A stretch of 64,000 bases of DNA from Anaerococcus jeddahensis. Its GTDB lineage: Bacteria; Bacillota; Clostridia; Tissierellales; Peptoniphilaceae. The notes under the pieces were generated by a model, which was given only the letters and a program-made list of their open reading frames with translations, ran no database searches and was not told the origin of the DNA. The number at the start of each line of letters is the position of its first letter. The first letter of the stretch is position 1. The stretch is taken from NCBI RefSeq assembly GCF_001182725.1, contig NZ_CWHU01000005.1, forward strand, positions 186,001 through 250,000, written 5' to 3'. A program made the position numbers and the translations under genes. This document shows positions 34,387 through 45,448 of this stretch, one piece after another.

Positions 34387-35037
34387 TTATTCTTTTTCAC
34401 CATCTTGATCTAAATTTAATTTATCTTTAGACTCATCGATATTATTAACTTCAATAATTTCAATATCATCATTAGATGTATCATCTTCAATATCTTCATC
34501 TATGATAACTTCATCATCAATTACTTTTTCATTTTCGTATTCAATATTTTTTTGATTTTTTAAATCATGAAAAGTAACAATTTTTTCAGATGGTTTTTCA
34601 TCTGAGTTTTCTTCCTTATAATATACTTTGCTTTTTTCATTAAGTGCAATCATTGATCCAATAATTAAAATCACATTAAAAACATAAGCAACTATAAAAA
34701 TTTTATCCCTCAAAAAAACATGACCTATAATAGAAAGAAAAATAAAGAAAAATCCTGTGAAAATATTAAACAAAAAATATTTCCCGTTTTTAATTGATTT
34801 AAAAATCTTTCTGTCTATTGATGCAATTAATATAAAAAGTAAAAATAGCATCACAAATAAAATAGGCTTAATTATAGAAAGAGATATATTGGAAAAACCC
34901 AACAAATCAAAAATAGCAAAAACATATTTCTCATCAACGAACATGGAAAATAAACTTGCCAAAAAAAGAGCTAAGCTTAAAAATAAATAATAAATTGCTC
35001 CCAAACATAAAAAAAACTTACTGATTTTCTTCATCAA
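34387..35037 (-). CDS. Membrane protein with four TM helices and acidic tail
   Basis: A 216-residue protein of unknown function. Four hydrophobic segments occupy about residues 7-33, 53-74, 84-110 and 113-132. The remaining cytoplasmic tail (about 140-216) is very acidic, rich in Asp/Glu/Ile (DDEVIIDEDIEDD). No family recognised. ATG follows AGGAGG. It is a single gene bounded by a terminator and divergent from the nitroreductase gene. Confidence 0.7.
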   Translation of the reverse strand: MMKKISKFFLCLGAIYYLFLSLALFLASLFSMFVDEKYVFAIFDLLGFSNISLSIIKPILFVMLFLLFILIASIDRKIFKSIKNGKYFLFNIFTGFFFIFLSIIGHVFLRDKIFIVAYVFNVILIIGSMIALNEKSKVYYKEENSDEKPSEKIVTFHDLKNQKNIEYENEKVIDDEVIIDEDIEDDTSNDDIEIIEVNNIDESKDKLNLDQDGEKE

Positions 35038-35147
35038 ATCCTCCTATTTAAATTAATTATACCACAACCATATAAAATATAGTTAATTCGAAAAAAGATT
35101 TTTGATTAAATTATTTATAGTATAATAAAGAAAAGAAGGGAGATATT

Positions 35148-35660
35148 ATGGAATTTGATAAAGTGATAGACAAAAGAGTATCGACAAGAAAATTTTTAGA
35201 CAAAAAAATTGAAAGAGAAAATTTGGAAAAAATTGTAAAAGCAGGAACAAAAGCTCCAGTTGGAAGAAGCTTATATGAAAATATGGCAATAACTGTGATT
35301 ACAAATAAGGATTTTATAAAAGAAATTTTAGAAGAGGCAAGAGAAGTCGCAAATGATCCAAAAGCAAATCCAATTTATTCAGCTCCTTATTTAATAATAA
35401 TTTCAGCCAAAGACGGACACGTAACAAGACTTGAAGATACAGCTTGTATAATTGAAAATATGTCCCTAAAAGCAACAGATCTTGAAATAGGATCTTGCTA
35501 TATAAGAGGAATGTTTGAAAGATTTGATAAAAATGCAAAATTTATCAAAAAATTAAATCTTGAGGAAAATTTCTACCCAGTTCACGGTCTTATCTTAGGA
35601 TATGCAAAAGAAGAATTAAAAGGAAAAAATCACCAAATAAAAACAAATTATATAGACTAA
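35148..35660 (+). CDS. Nitroreductase family protein
   Basis: A 170-residue FMN-dependent nitroreductase-like protein. It starts with the usual family pattern (RVSTRKF) and an APVGRSLYENM segment matching the FMN-binding PS/N region. LEIGSCYIRGMF corresponds to the conserved Gly-Cys/Ala segment, and HGLILGYAKEE to the C-terminal GYP-like region. It is short for the family but complete. The electron acceptor is unknown. It is a single gene upstream of rpoB, which has its own promoter. Confidence 0.85.
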   Translation: MEFDKVIDKRVSTRKFLDKKIERENLEKIVKAGTKAPVGRSLYENMAITVITNKDFIKEILEEAREVANDPKANPIYSAPYLIIISAKDGHVTRLEDTACIIENMSLKATDLEIGSCYIRGMFERFDKNAKFIKKLNLEENFYPVHGLILGYAKEELKGKNHQIKTNYID

Positions 35661-35747
35661 GTTGATTTGACAAAATTATAAAAAAATATATAGTAAGTAA
35701 AAATTATATAGAGATGAAAATTAATTTTAAAAATCTCCTAAATTATT

Positions 35748-35776
35748 TGACACTTACTAGCATGTAGTGATATAAT
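35748..35776 (+). promoter_or_regulatory. Promoter of rpoB-rpoC
   Basis: TTGACA (35748-35753), a 17-bp spacer and TATAAT (35771-35776); the transcript has a leader of about 135 nt. Confidence 0.85.
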
Positions 35777-35783
35777 AAACAAT

Positions 35784-35806
35784 TGCTAGAATTCTAATTT
35801 AGCGAG
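35784..35806 (+). promoter_or_regulatory. Leader hairpin upstream of rpoB
   Basis: A weak stem around TTGCTAGAATTC/TTTAGCGA, right after the promoter, followed by ATTTTTTATTT. It looks like a weak intrinsic terminator and could act as an attenuator, but the rest of the leader shows no clear alternative fold. Confidence 0.35.
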
Positions 35807-35917
35807 ATTTTTTATTTATGTAAAAAAGGCTTGTTTTAATATAAAAAAGCCCGAAAAATACATAAAAGGTCATAAGCAAAGTTTTAGGCTTAAAGCAAGA
35901 TAAAGGAGTAATTTATA

Positions 35918-38900
35918 GTGCAATATCATAAAGAGTTATTTGGTAAAACTGAACGTGTTAGCTTTTCTAAATTTCCTCAAGTTCTTGATTTGCCAAACCT
36001 ATTAAAAGTTCAAAAAGATTCTTATAGGTGGTTTGTCGAAGAAGGCTTGGGAGAAATCTTGGAAGATATTTCCCCAATTGAAGATTATAATGGCAATTTA
36101 ATACTTGAATTTGTCGGTTATGATTTTGATGATGAAACAAAATATACAATAGAAGAAGCAAAATACAAAGATACAACATATTCTAGAGACCTTAAAGTTA
36201 AGGCTAGACTTATTAACAAGGAAACTGAAGAAGTAAAAGAACAAGAAGTATTTATGGGAGATTTCCCAATGATGACAGATTCAGCAACCTTTGTAATAAA
36301 CGGTGCAGAAAGAGTTATTGTAAGTCAGCTTGTAAGAAGCCCTGGAGTTTATTACGCATCAGAGCTTGATAAATCAGGAAACAAAATGTATTCTTCAACA
36401 GTTATACCTAACAGAGGAGCATGGATAGAATTTGATACAGATGCATCTCATACAGTAAATGTAAGACTTGATCGTACAAGAAAACTTCCAGCTACAACTC
36501 TTGTAAGAGCTTTACTTTTTGAAAACGACGAAGAAATAATAGAAGCCTTGGGTGATACAGAACATTTAAGAAATACCCTAGAAAAAGAAAATTCAGAAAC
36601 AAGCGAAGAAGCTTTAATAGAAATTTATAAAAAATTAAAGCCGGGTGATCCTGCCAGTCTTGAATCTGCACAAAATTTAATAAATAATCTTTTATTCGAT
36701 GATAGAAGATATGACCTTGCTAAAGTAGGAAGATACAAATACAACAAAAAATTAGCTTTACACAACAGAATTATTGATCAAATTTCTGCAAAAGATGTAG
36801 TAAGTGATGAAACAGGTGAGCTTTTTGTAAAAGCTGGAGAAATGATAGACAGGACTACTGCTCTTAATATAGAAAAAAGCGGAATTAATGTTGTAGATAT
36901 AATTGTAAAACAAGAAAACGGTGAGGACAAAGAATTAAGAATTTGTGGAAACCACTTTGTATATCTTGATTCTTTCGAAGAATTAGAAGGAATTGATCTA
37001 GAAAATCTTGAATTATCAGAAAAAGTATATTATCCAGTAATGAGAGAAATACTTGATGAAAATGAAGATAAAGAATCAATTTTAAATGAAATTGAAAGAA
37101 GAAAGAAAGAACTTTGTCCAAAAAATATAGTAAAATCTGACATTCTTGCTGCAGTAAACTATCAATTTAACCTTTTTGAAGGAATTGGCGATGTTGATGA
37201 TATAGACCACTTAGGAAACAGAAGAGTTAGAGGTGTTGGAGAATTATTACAAAACCAATTTAGAATTGGTCTTGCAAGAATGGAAAGAGTTGTAAGAGAA
37301 AGAATGACAACTCAAGATCCAGACCTTGCAACTCCTCAAGGACTTATAAATATAAAACCTGTTACAGCAGTAATAAAAGAATTTTTCGGTTCCAGTCAGC
37401 TTTCACAATTTATGGATCAAACAAATCCAATGAGTGAGCTAACTCACAAAAGAAGATTATCAGCTTTAGGACCAGGTGGACTTTCAAGAGATAGGGCAGG
37501 AGTAGAAGTAAGGGACGTTCACGATTCCCACTACGGAAGAATTTGTCCGATAGAAACTCCAGAAGGACCAAACATCGGTCTAATTACTTCTCTAACAACT
37601 TATGCAAGAATAAATAAATACGGATTTATAGAAACACCTTACAGAAAAGTTGGAAAAGATGGTCACGTAACAGACGAAATAGATTATCTAACAGCAGATA
37701 TTGAAGATGATTATATAATAGCTCAAGCCAACGAACCACTTGATGAAAATAATAGATTTATAAATGATCGTGTATCAGGTCGTGGTATTAATGGTGAGAA
37801 TGATATTTATCCAAGAGAAACTGTAGAATATATGGACGTTTCTCCTCAACAAATCGTATCAGTTGGAGCAAGTTTGATTCCTTTCCTAGAAAACGACGAT
37901 TCAACTCGTGCTCTAATGGGTGCCAACATGCAAAGGCAAGCAGTTCCACTTTTAAAATCCCAAGCACCAATAATTGCTACAGGAATTGAGCACAGGGCTG
38001 CAAAAGATTCAGGAGTTTGTGTAATAAGCAAAAACGCTGGAGAAGTTGTTTATGTTGGTGATGAAAAAATCAGAATTAAAAGAGATTCTGATGGAGAAAT
38101 TGACTATTATAGACTTCTTAAATTTAGACGTGCAAACCAAGGAACAACAATTAACCAAAGACCAATTGTAAAACTTGGAGAACATGTTGAGGCAAACGAA
38201 ATAATTGCAGACGGTCCTTCAACAGAACAAGGAGAGCTTGCCCTTGGTAAAAATATCCTTATAGCCTTTACAACATGGGAAGGATATAACTACGAAGATG
38301 CTATGCTCTTAAATGAACAATTGGTTATGGATGATGTTTTAACATCAGTTCATATAGAAGAGCATGAATGCGAAGCTCGTGAGACAAAACTTGGTGCTGA
38401 AGAAATAACAAAAGATATTCCAAATGTTGGCGATGACATGAAGAAAAATCTTGATGAAAATGGAGTTATAAGAATCGGTGCTGAAGTTAAAAGTGGCGAT
38501 ATCTTGGTAGGAAAAGTTTCACCAAAAGGAGAAACAGAACTATCTCCAGAAGAAAGATTATTAAGAGCCATCTTTGGAGAAAAAGCTCGTGAAGTTCGTG
38601 ATACATCTCTTACAGTTCCACACGGAGAAAGTGGTATTGTTGTTGATGTTAAAGAATACAACAAAAAAGACGGAGATGAATTATCTCCAGGAGTAAATAA
38701 AGTTATTAGAGTTTTTGTTGCAACTAAAAGAAAAATCATGGTAGGAGATAAAATGTGTGGTAGGCACGGTAACAAGGGTGTCGTTTCAAGAATTATGCCA
38801 AGAGAAGATATGCCTTTCTTACCAGATGGAACTCCAATTCAAATTTGCTTAAACCCACTAGGTATTCCTTCACGTATGAATATCGGACAAGTTTTGGAAG

Positions 38901-39628
38901 TTCACATGGGTCTTGCTGCAAGAACTATGGGATGGAAGATTGCTACACCAGTATTTGATGGCGCTTTGGATACAGAAATAGAAGAAGCGTTAGAAGAAGC
39001 TCAAAAAACAGCTCCATATGTAAATAAAACAGGAAAAATCAGACTTCGTGATGGTAGAACCGGAGAAGAATTTGATAATCCAGTTACAGTTGGAGTAATG
39101 TATATGCTAAAACTTCACCACATGGTTGAAGAAAAAATCCACGCTAGAAGTATTGGACCTTACTCACTTGTAACCCAACAACCTTTGGGTGGAAAGGCAC
39201 AATTTGGTGGACAAAGATTTGGAGAAATGGAAGTTTGGGCCCTAGAAGCATACGGTGCAAGTCATACTCTTCAAGAAATGTTAACTGTAAAATCTGATGA
39301 TGTTACAGGAAGAGTTAAAACTTACGAAGCTATTGTTAAGGGAGAAAATGTTCCTGAACCAGGTACACCAGAATCTTTCAAAGTATTGGTAAAAGAATTA
39401 CAATCTCTAGCCCTAGATGTTGAGCTTTTAGATGAAGATGGAAATGTAATTGAAATTAAAGAAAATATAGATGAACAAGATAAGTTCTCAGAAGTTGAAA
39501 AGATTGATGCATCAAAAATTAGAAGCCAATCCAAAAAACTTAGTGGAGCAAATCTATCAGCAAAAGAAGATGAAAAAGTAGAAGCTACAGATTCTACAAG
39601 TAATGATAATAAAGAGCTAGAAGATTAA
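35918..39628 (+). CDS. rpoB: RNA polymerase beta subunit
   Basis: A 1236-residue protein matching RpoB throughout: the start [20 protein letters not shown], the rifampicin-binding cluster ([20 protein letters not shown] followed by [10 protein letters not shown]), and the C-terminal [19 protein letters not shown] and [20 protein letters not shown] segments. The rifampicin cluster appears wild type. GTG start at 35918 follows AAAGGAG. rpoC follows after 10 bp. The usual upstream rplJ-rplL genes are absent here; a nitroreductase gene is upstream instead, and transcription starts at a dedicated promoter. Confidence 0.98.
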   Translation: MQYHKELFGKTERVSFSKFPQVLDLPNLLKVQKDSYRWFVEEGLGEILEDISPIEDYNGNLILEFVGYDFDDETKYTIEEAKYKDTTYSRDLKVKARLINKETEEVKEQEVFMGDFPMMTDSATFVINGAERVIVSQLVRSPGVYYASELDKSGNKMYSSTVIPNRGAWIEFDTDASHTVNVRLDRTRKLPATTLVRALLFENDEEIIEALGDTEHLRNTLEKENSETSEEALIEIYKKLKPGDPASLESAQNLINNLLFDDRRYDLAKVGRYKYNKKLALHNRIIDQISAKDVVSDETGELFVKAGEMIDRTTALNIEKSGINVVDIIVKQENGEDKELRICGNHFVYLDSFEELEGIDLENLELSEKVYYPVMREILDENEDKESILNEIERRKKELCPKNIVKSDILAAVNYQFNLFEGIGDVDDIDHLGNRRVRGVGELLQNQFRIGLARMERVVRERMTTQDPDLATPQGLINIKPVTAVIKEFFGSSQLSQFMDQTNPMSELTHKRRLSALGPGGLSRDRAGVEVRDVHDSHYGRICPIETPEGPNIGLITSLTTYARINKYGFIETPYRKVGKDGHVTDEIDYLTADIEDDYIIAQANEPLDENNRFINDRVSGRGINGENDIYPRETVEYMDVSPQQIVSVGASLIPFLENDDSTRALMGANMQRQAVPLLKSQAPIIATGIEHRAAKDSGVCVISKNAGEVVYVGDEKIRIKRDSDGEIDYYRLLKFRRANQGTTINQRPIVKLGEHVEANEIIADGPSTEQGELALGKNILIAFTTWEGYNYEDAMLLNEQLVMDDVLTSVHIEEHECEARETKLGAEEITKDIPNVGDDMKKNLDENGVIRIGAEVKSGDILVGKVSPKGETELSPEERLLRAIFGEKAREVRDTSLTVPHGESGIVVDVKEYNKKDGDELSPGVNKVIRVFVATKRKIMVGDKMCGRHGNKGVVSRIMPREDMPFLPDGTPIQICLNPLGIPSRMNIGQVLEVHMGLAARTMGWKIATPVFDGALDTEIEEALEEAQKTAPYVNKTGKIRLRDGRTGEEFDNPVTVGVMYMLKLHHMVEEKIHARSIGPYSLVTQQPLGGKAQFGGQRFGEMEVWALEAYGASHTLQEMLTVKSDDVTGRVKTYEAIVKGENVPEPGTPESFKVLVKELQSLALDVELLDEDGNVIEIKENIDEQDKFSEVEKIDASKIRSQSKKLSGANLSAKEDEKVEATDSTSNDNKELED

Positions 39629-39638
39629 GGGGGATTTT

Positions 39639-42600
39639 TTGTCAGAATTACAAGAATTTGGTGCTATGAGGATGAAAATAGCATCTCCTGAAAAAATCAG
39701 ATCATGGTCTCATGGTGAAGTTAAAAAACCAGAAACTATTAATTACAGAACACTTAAACCTGAAAAAGATGGTTTATTCTGTGAGAAAATTTTTGGACCA
39801 ACCAAGGACTATGAATGCTCTTGTGGTAAATACAAGAGAATTAGATATAAGGGTATTGTTTGCGAAAAATGTGGTGTTGAAGTTACAAAATCAAAAGTAA
39901 GACGCGAAAGAATGGGACATATTGAACTTGCAGCTCCTGTAAGTCACATATGGTATTTTAAAGGAATTCCTTCAAAAATGGGTCTTCTATTAGATATGAG
40001 TCCAAGAGTTTTGGAAAAAATCTTATATTTTGCATCATATGTAGTAATAAATCCAGGTGAAACTGAATATTACGAAAAACAAGAATTATCTGAAAGCGAA
40101 TATTCAGAAGCTCTAGATAATTATCCAGACGATACAGAATTTCAAGCTGAAATGGGAGCGGAAGCTGTTAAAAAACTTCTTGCCAAGATGGATCTTAAAA
40201 AAGAATACGAATCTTTGATGAAAGAACTTGAAGATGCAAAGGGACAAAAGAAAGTTAGAATTTCTAGAAGACTTGAAGTTGTTGATGCATTTTTGACAAG
40301 TGGTAATAAACCAGAATGGATGATACTTGATGTTCTTCCAGTTATGCCTCCAGAACTTAGACCAATGGTTCAACTTGAAGGTGGAAGATTTGCAACAAGT
40401 GATTTAAACGATTTATACAGAAGAGTTATAAATAGAAATAACAGACTAAAAAGACTTCTTGATATTGGAGCTCCAGAAATCATTGTAAGAAATGAAAAAA
40501 GAATGCTTCAAGAAGCTGTCGATGCTCTTATAGATAATGGTAGACGTGGTCGTGCCGTTACAGGTGCATCAAATAGAAACATGAAATCTCTATCAGACTT
40601 ATTAAAAGGTAAAAGCGGTAGATTTAGACAAAACTTATTGGGTAAAAGGGTAGATTATTCAGGTCGTTCTGTAATAGTTGTAGGACCTAATCTTAAATTT
40701 AACCAATGTGGTTTGCCACAAGAGATGGCTCTAGAATTATTTAAACCTTTTATTATGAATAAGGTTGTGGAAAAAGACCTTGCTCATAATCTAAAATCTG
40801 CTAAAAAAATGGTTGAGAAAAAAGATCCAAGAGTATATGAAATACTTGAAGAAGTAATAAAAGATCATCCAGTTTTATTAAACCGTGCCCCTACACTTCA
40901 TAGACTTGGAATCCAAGCTTTTGAACCAGTTTTGGTTGAAGGAAAAGCAATGAAGCTTCACCCACTTGCTTGCCCTGCTTTTAATGCGGACTTTGATGGG
41001 GACCAAATGGCTATACACTTGCCTTTATCAAACGAAGCTCAAATTGAAGCAAGACTATTAATGATGTCAACAAACAATATTCTTGGTCTAAAAGATGGTA
41101 AGGCAATCACAACACCATCACAAGATATGGTTCTTGGTGCATATTACCTAACAACTATTAAAGAAGGCGCAAAGGGCGAAGGAATGATTTTTGAAAATAT
41201 TTCAGAAATGAAAAAAGCTCTTTTAAATCATGATGTTACCCTTCAAACAAAAGTTGGAGTAAGAATTAAAAAAGATGAAAAAGATCCTGGAAAAATTGTA
41301 AATTCTTCTGTTGGAAGATTTATCTACAATGAAGGAATTCCACAAGATTTAGGATATGTAAATAGAAAAGAAGATCCATATTCTCTTGAAGTTGATCAAG
41401 TTACATCTTCTGGTGTTTTAAAAGAAATTGTTGATCGCTGCTTTAGAAAACATGGAAATATAAAAACAGCTTCAGTTTTAGATTATATAAAATCAACAGG
41501 CTATAAATTCTCAACTCTTTCAGGACTAACAGTTTCAATGTCAGACGTTACTATTCCACATCAAAAATGGGATATAGTTTCAAAGGCTGATGAGGAAGTT
41601 GATAAGTATGAAAAACTTTATAGACGTGGATTTATAACAGATAATGAAAGATACGAAAAAGTTATAGATATTTGGAGAGAAGCAACTGATGAAGTTACAG
41701 CAGCTCTTCTTGATGAATTAAAATCTGACAATAATATTAAAATATTTGCAGATTCTGGAGCCCGTGGTTCTACAAACCAAATCAGACAATTAGGTGGAAT
41801 GCGTGGACTTATGTCAAGAGCCGATGGAAAAATCATAGAAATTCCTATAAAGGCTAACTTCCGTGAAGGACTTTCTGTACAAGAATACTTTATTTCAACT
41901 CACGGTTCTCGTAAGGGACTTACAGATACAGCTTTAAGAACTGCCGATTCAGGATACCTAACCAGAAGAATGGTAGATATTTCTCAAGATGTTATTGTAA
42001 CTGAAGATGATTGTGGAACTGATGGATATGTAATTGCTCATGAATTTAAAGATGGAAATGAGTTGATTGAAAATTTATTTACAAGAATTGTAGGTCGTAC
42101 ATCATTTGAAGATATTTATGACAATGATGGGGAACTTATAGTTGGTAAAAACCAAATTATCGATGAAGATAAGGCAGATAACATTGTAGCAAACGGAATT
42201 AAAGAAGTTAAACTTCGTTCAGTTCTTGAATGTAAATCTAAACATGGTGTTTGTGAAAAATGTTATGGTAGAAACCTTGCTACAGGTAAAAAGGTAAATA
42301 TTGGAGAAGCAGTAGGAATTATAGCTGCTCAATCAATCGGTGAACCGGGTACTCAGCTTACAATGAGAACCTTCCACTCAGGAGGAATCGCAGGAGTTGG
42401 AATTACTCAAGGTCTTCCAAGGGTTGAAGAGTTATTTGAAGCAAGAAAACCAAAAGGACTTGCCTTTATTGCAGAAAACTCTGGTACAGTTTCACTAATT
42501 CAAAATGAAAAGAAAACTGATGTTGAAATTTTATCTGAAGACGGATATTCTAAAAAATATAATATTCCATTTGGAGCAAGACTTTTAGTTTCAGAAGGAG

Positions 42601-43199
42601 ATGTAGTTGTTAAAGGACAACAACTAACCGAAGGATCTCTTGATCCACATGATGTTTTAAAAGTTTTGGGAAAAATTGGAGTTCAAGATTATATAACCAA
42701 GGAAGTTCAAAAAGTTTATAGACTTCAAGGTGTAGAAATTGACGATAGACATATAGAAGTAATTACAAAGCAAATGCTTAAAAAAGTTAAAATAGAAGAA
42801 GCTGGAGATACAGAATTTTTACCAGGTTCATTACAAGAAATTAGAGAAGTAAGAATTGTAAATGAACAAATGGAAAAAGATGGCAAAAAACCATGTGAAT
42901 ATTCTCAACAACTTCTTGGAATTACAAAAGCATCACTTGCTACAGAATCTTGGCTATCAGCAGCATCTTTCCAAGAGACAACAAGAGTTCTTACAGATGC
43001 CTCAATCAAAGGTAAGGTTGATGATCTAAAAGGATTAAAAGAAAATATAATCATAGGAAAACTAATACCAGCAGGTACAGGTATGAAAGTTTACAACGAC
43101 TTTGATATAGACTATGAAAATAAAGATCTTGAAGATGCACAAATTCAATTAAATATTGAAGAAATAGAAAATAAAGAAAAAGAAGCGTTAAATGAATAA
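39639..43199 (+). CDS. rpoC: RNA polymerase beta' subunit
   Basis: An 1186-residue RpoC. The N-terminal zinc ribbon is [20 protein letters not shown]; the catalytic Mg site is [12 protein letters not shown]. The second zinc-binding cluster includes [13 protein letters not shown], and the trigger loop region is present near [17 protein letters not shown]. The start codon appears to be TTG at 39639 after AAGGGGG, since no ATG fits. The gene is co-transcribed with rpoB. Its end is followed by a repeat-split terminator and not, as in most Firmicutes, by rpsL. Confidence 0.98.
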   Translation: MSELQEFGAMRMKIASPEKIRSWSHGEVKKPETINYRTLKPEKDGLFCEKIFGPTKDYECSCGKYKRIRYKGIVCEKCGVEVTKSKVRRERMGHIELAAPVSHIWYFKGIPSKMGLLLDMSPRVLEKILYFASYVVINPGETEYYEKQELSESEYSEALDNYPDDTEFQAEMGAEAVKKLLAKMDLKKEYESLMKELEDAKGQKKVRISRRLEVVDAFLTSGNKPEWMILDVLPVMPPELRPMVQLEGGRFATSDLNDLYRRVINRNNRLKRLLDIGAPEIIVRNEKRMLQEAVDALIDNGRRGRAVTGASNRNMKSLSDLLKGKSGRFRQNLLGKRVDYSGRSVIVVGPNLKFNQCGLPQEMALELFKPFIMNKVVEKDLAHNLKSAKKMVEKKDPRVYEILEEVIKDHPVLLNRAPTLHRLGIQAFEPVLVEGKAMKLHPLACPAFNADFDGDQMAIHLPLSNEAQIEARLLMMSTNNILGLKDGKAITTPSQDMVLGAYYLTTIKEGAKGEGMIFENISEMKKALLNHDVTLQTKVGVRIKKDEKDPGKIVNSSVGRFIYNEGIPQDLGYVNRKEDPYSLEVDQVTSSGVLKEIVDRCFRKHGNIKTASVLDYIKSTGYKFSTLSGLTVSMSDVTIPHQKWDIVSKADEEVDKYEKLYRRGFITDNERYEKVIDIWREATDEVTAALLDELKSDNNIKIFADSGARGSTNQIRQLGGMRGLMSRADGKIIEIPIKANFREGLSVQEYFISTHGSRKGLTDTALRTADSGYLTRRMVDISQDVIVTEDDCGTDGYVIAHEFKDGNELIENLFTRIVGRTSFEDIYDNDGELIVGKNQIIDEDKADNIVANGIKEVKLRSVLECKSKHGVCEKCYGRNLATGKKVNIGEAVGIIAAQSIGEPGTQLTMRTFHSGGIAGVGITQGLPRVEELFEARKPKGLAFIAENSGTVSLIQNEKKTDVEILSEDGYSKKYNIPFGARLLVSEGDVVVKGQQLTEGSLDPHDVLKVLGKIGVQDYITKEVQKVYRLQGVEIDDRHIEVITKQMLKKVKIEEAGDTEFLPGSLQEIREVRIVNEQMEKDGKKPCEYSQQLLGITKASLATESWLSAASFQETTRVLTDASIKGKVDDLKGLKENIIIGKLIPAGTGMKVYNDFDIDYENKDLEDAQIQLNIEEIENKEKEALNE

Positions 43200-43204
43200 A
43201 AAAC

Positions 43205-43228
43205 AAGAGCCGGCATAAGCCGGCTCTT
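43205..43228. terminator. Terminator hairpin, left copy flanking repeat copy 4
   Basis: AAGAGCCGGC/GCCGGCTCTT with loop ATAA, directly after the rpoC stop. Confidence 0.8.
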
Positions 43229-43524
43229 AAAGCGTAGACAAAGTCAGTTTAATAATTCATTAATGATTTAAAAATAAAATTACGCTAAAACTCATCTCGA
43301 CTAGATGATTGTGCCTTGATTTGGCACAATCATCCCTAAAACTAAGTGTGAAAGCACTGATAAGTTTGCAAAGCAAACGTGTTTTAGTGTGAGTGAAACG
43401 AACGCATGGAGAGATCTAATGAGATTTCTCCGCTCGTTGCACACTATGAATCGGGATAAATAACCGAAATCAACGGTTATTTATCTGGTCGAAATGGGAA
43501 ATTTTTTAGTTTGTCAACAGTCTA
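43229..43524 (+). repeat. Terminator-nested structured repeat, copy 4 (long form)
   Basis: About 296 bp from AAAGCGTAGACAAAGTCAG to GTTTGTCAACAGTCT. It holds hairpin GATGATTGTGCC/GGCACAATCATC (loop TTGATTT), hairpin AGTGT-GAAA-GCACT, GTTTGC/GCAAAC, the palindromic block, and a second heptaloop hairpin in inverted orientation (GATAAATAACCG/CGGTTATTTATC around AAATCAA). The 3' strand of the conserved block is diverged. It lies between rpoC and a convergent small gene. Confidence 0.85.
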
Positions 43525-43526
43525 AA

Positions 43527-43544
43527 AGCCAGCATAAGCTGGCT
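43527..43544. terminator. Terminator hairpin, right copy flanking repeat copy 4
   Basis: AGCCAGC/GCTGGCT with loop ATAA followed by CTTTTA. Compared with the left copy one G-C pair is replaced by A-T on both strands (compensatory). Confidence 0.8.
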
Positions 43545-43547
43545 CTT

Positions 43548-43829
43548 TTATATTGTGTTTATAATATTTAAAATTATAAAAATCAGTAAAAATGTAATGG
43601 TTAATTTTTTATACTTTATATTTTTAAAATTAAAATTAACTTTTTGAACTTTTGCAAGAAATAGGGAAAAAATTAAAAATCCTATGGAAAAAATTAAAGA
43701 TCTTTTTAATGATTCTACTTGATTATTTTTATAAATGTAAAAATATGCTAAATATTGAACGAGTAAAACTAGGCTTACTGAACATGGAAGAGCCTGTAAA
43801 TATTGTTTGTAATTTTCTTTAGAGTTCAT
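43548..43829 (-). CDS. Small hydrophobic protein of unknown function
   Basis: A 93-residue protein with three likely transmembrane helices (about 13-33, 43-60 and 76-92) and no recognised family. ATG follows AAAGGAG. It is a lone gene between the repeat after rpoC and the IS3-family element. Its stop is 4 bp from the right terminator hairpin of the repeat. The 185 bp upstream of it (43830-44014) hold no gene. Confidence 0.55.
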   Translation of the reverse strand: MNSKENYKQYLQALPCSVSLVLLVQYLAYFYIYKNNQVESLKRSLIFSIGFLIFSLFLAKVQKVNFNFKNIKYKKLTITFLLIFIILNIINTI

Positions 43830-44056
43830 ATCAATCTCCTTTCTAAATATTATTATAGGGGATTTTTTTATCTTTACAAATACTATGAATAAGTAAGAAA
43901 AATATACAATAAAATTTCAAAGAAAAAAAATCCAAAATTAAGAGAATTGCCATCAAAATTTTCGATTTTTAAATTTAAAAGCAAAATAAATTTTTGTACA
44001 ATATTCTTATGATATGTACCCTCTTTACTGGACAAACCAGTAAGGAGGGTATTTTT

Positions 44057-44611
44057 ATGAAATATAGCTATGAGTTTAAAAAGAACTGCATAGAATTATA
44101 CAAACAGGGTAAATGGGCTGATACACCTAGAGGTATCAACAAATATTACTTCCGTAACTACATAAGAAGATGGAATAATTTAGTAGAAACACATGGAATT
44201 GAGGTATTAAAGCATAAATCTCATAACAATAGTTTTTCAGTAGAGGATAAATATAATAGTGTATTAGAAGTTGTTAAAGGAAAATCTACTTATCAAGTTT
44301 CTATTGAATTAGGAATCAGTGAAGGTAATATTCAAAACTGGGTTAACAATTACAAAATTTATGGATATAATGGTCTTGTAAATAAAAAGGTCGTAAACCT
44401 AAGAATACAACCATGAAAAAAACAAATATACATAAAGCAAAAAAACTTAATGAATCTGAAAATAAGACTTAGAGCAGAAAATGAATATATAAAGGCAGAA
44501 AACGAAATAATAAAAAAAGAAATCGCCTTGAGAGAAAACAATTACGCTGCGCAACTCAAGGCGAAAAAGCAGCGATTGTCAAAAAACTCAAAGAAAAAGG
44601 CTACAGACTAA
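44057..44611 (+). pseudogene. IS3-family OrfA, frameshifted
   Basis: The first 111 codons from ATG 44057 (strong AAGGAGG upstream) encode two helix-turn-helix-like units (SYEFKKNCIELYKQGK, YQVSIELGISEGNIQNW) as in OrfA proteins. The frame breaks near 44388, where five A residues precede GGTCGT; one more A would restore GRKPKNTTMKKTNIHKAKK. A second break near 44464 returns to the first frame, which then reads LRLRAENEYIKAENEIIKKE, the expected leucine-zipper end. An A5G slippery site at 44564-44569 could give the normal -1 fusion with OrfB. The two indels make this copy probably inactive. Confidence 0.75.
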
Positions 44612-44634
44612 AATATCTTTTAATAGCTATCGAT

Positions 44635-45429
44635 TTGCCAAAATCAACATACTACTATGAAATTAATAAAGTTGATGCTGTTAAGATTAGAAATAAAAAT
44701 ATAGAAAATAAAATATCCGAAATATACAACAATCATAAAGGAAGATATGGTGTAAGAAGAGTATATAGAGAATTATTGAATCAAGGATATACAATAAATC
44801 ATAAAAAAGTTCAGAGAATAATGCATGAATTAAAACTATTTGGTAAAAGACCTAGAGAAAAATACCATTCATACAAAGGAAAAGTAGGAAAGATTGCTGA
44901 CAATATAATAAGCAGAAATTTTAAAGCTGATAAGCCATTACAAAAATGGAGTACTGATGTATCTCAATTTAACTTTCCATGGGGTAAATGCTACATTTCA
45001 CCAATACTTGATATGCATACAAATGAGATAATCTCGTATGACTTATCGTTAAGTCCTAATTTAGAGCAAATATCTAATATGTTAATGAAAGCATTTAACA
45101 AATTTCCGAAACTAAATAGCTTAATATTGCATTCAGATCAAGGTTGGCAATACCAACATAAATATTATATAAATGAGCTCAAGAAACATGGTATTATCCA
45201 ATCAATGTCAAGAAAAGGTAATTGTTATGATAACTCAATTATGGAAACATTTTTTGGAAGATTAAAGAACGAAGTTTATTATGGTTACGAAAAGAGCTAT
45301 AGCTCTTTTGAAGAATTTTCTAAAGCAATAGAAAAATATATCTATTATTACAATAACGAAAGAATTCAGAAGAAAACAAAATGGATGCCACCTACAAGAT
45401 ATAGGTTGGCATCAACAACAACTAATTAA
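44635..45429 (+). CDS. IS3-family transposase OrfB (DDE integrase)
   Basis: At least 264 residues of the OrfB catalytic protein. Motifs include RYGVRRVYRELLNQGY (HTH_21) and the DDE core: WSTDVSQFNF, LILHSDQGWQYQH and ETFFGRLKNEVYY. The open frame extends upstream of the TTG at 44635 to the frameshift site at about 44569 (KAAIVKKLKEKGYRL), so the native protein is an OrfAB fusion made by -1 frameshifting. With OrfA damaged, transposition is unlikely. Confidence 0.88.
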   Translation: MPKSTYYYEINKVDAVKIRNKNIENKISEIYNNHKGRYGVRRVYRELLNQGYTINHKKVQRIMHELKLFGKRPREKYHSYKGKVGKIADNIISRNFKADKPLQKWSTDVSQFNFPWGKCYISPILDMHTNEIISYDLSLSPNLEQISNMLMKAFNKFPKLNSLILHSDQGWQYQHKYYINELKKHGIIQSMSRKGNCYDNSIMETFFGRLKNEVYYGYEKSYSSFEEFSKAIEKYIYYYNNERIQKKTKWMPPTRYRLASTTTN

Positions 45430-45448
45430 TTAAATATTGTGTCCAGTT

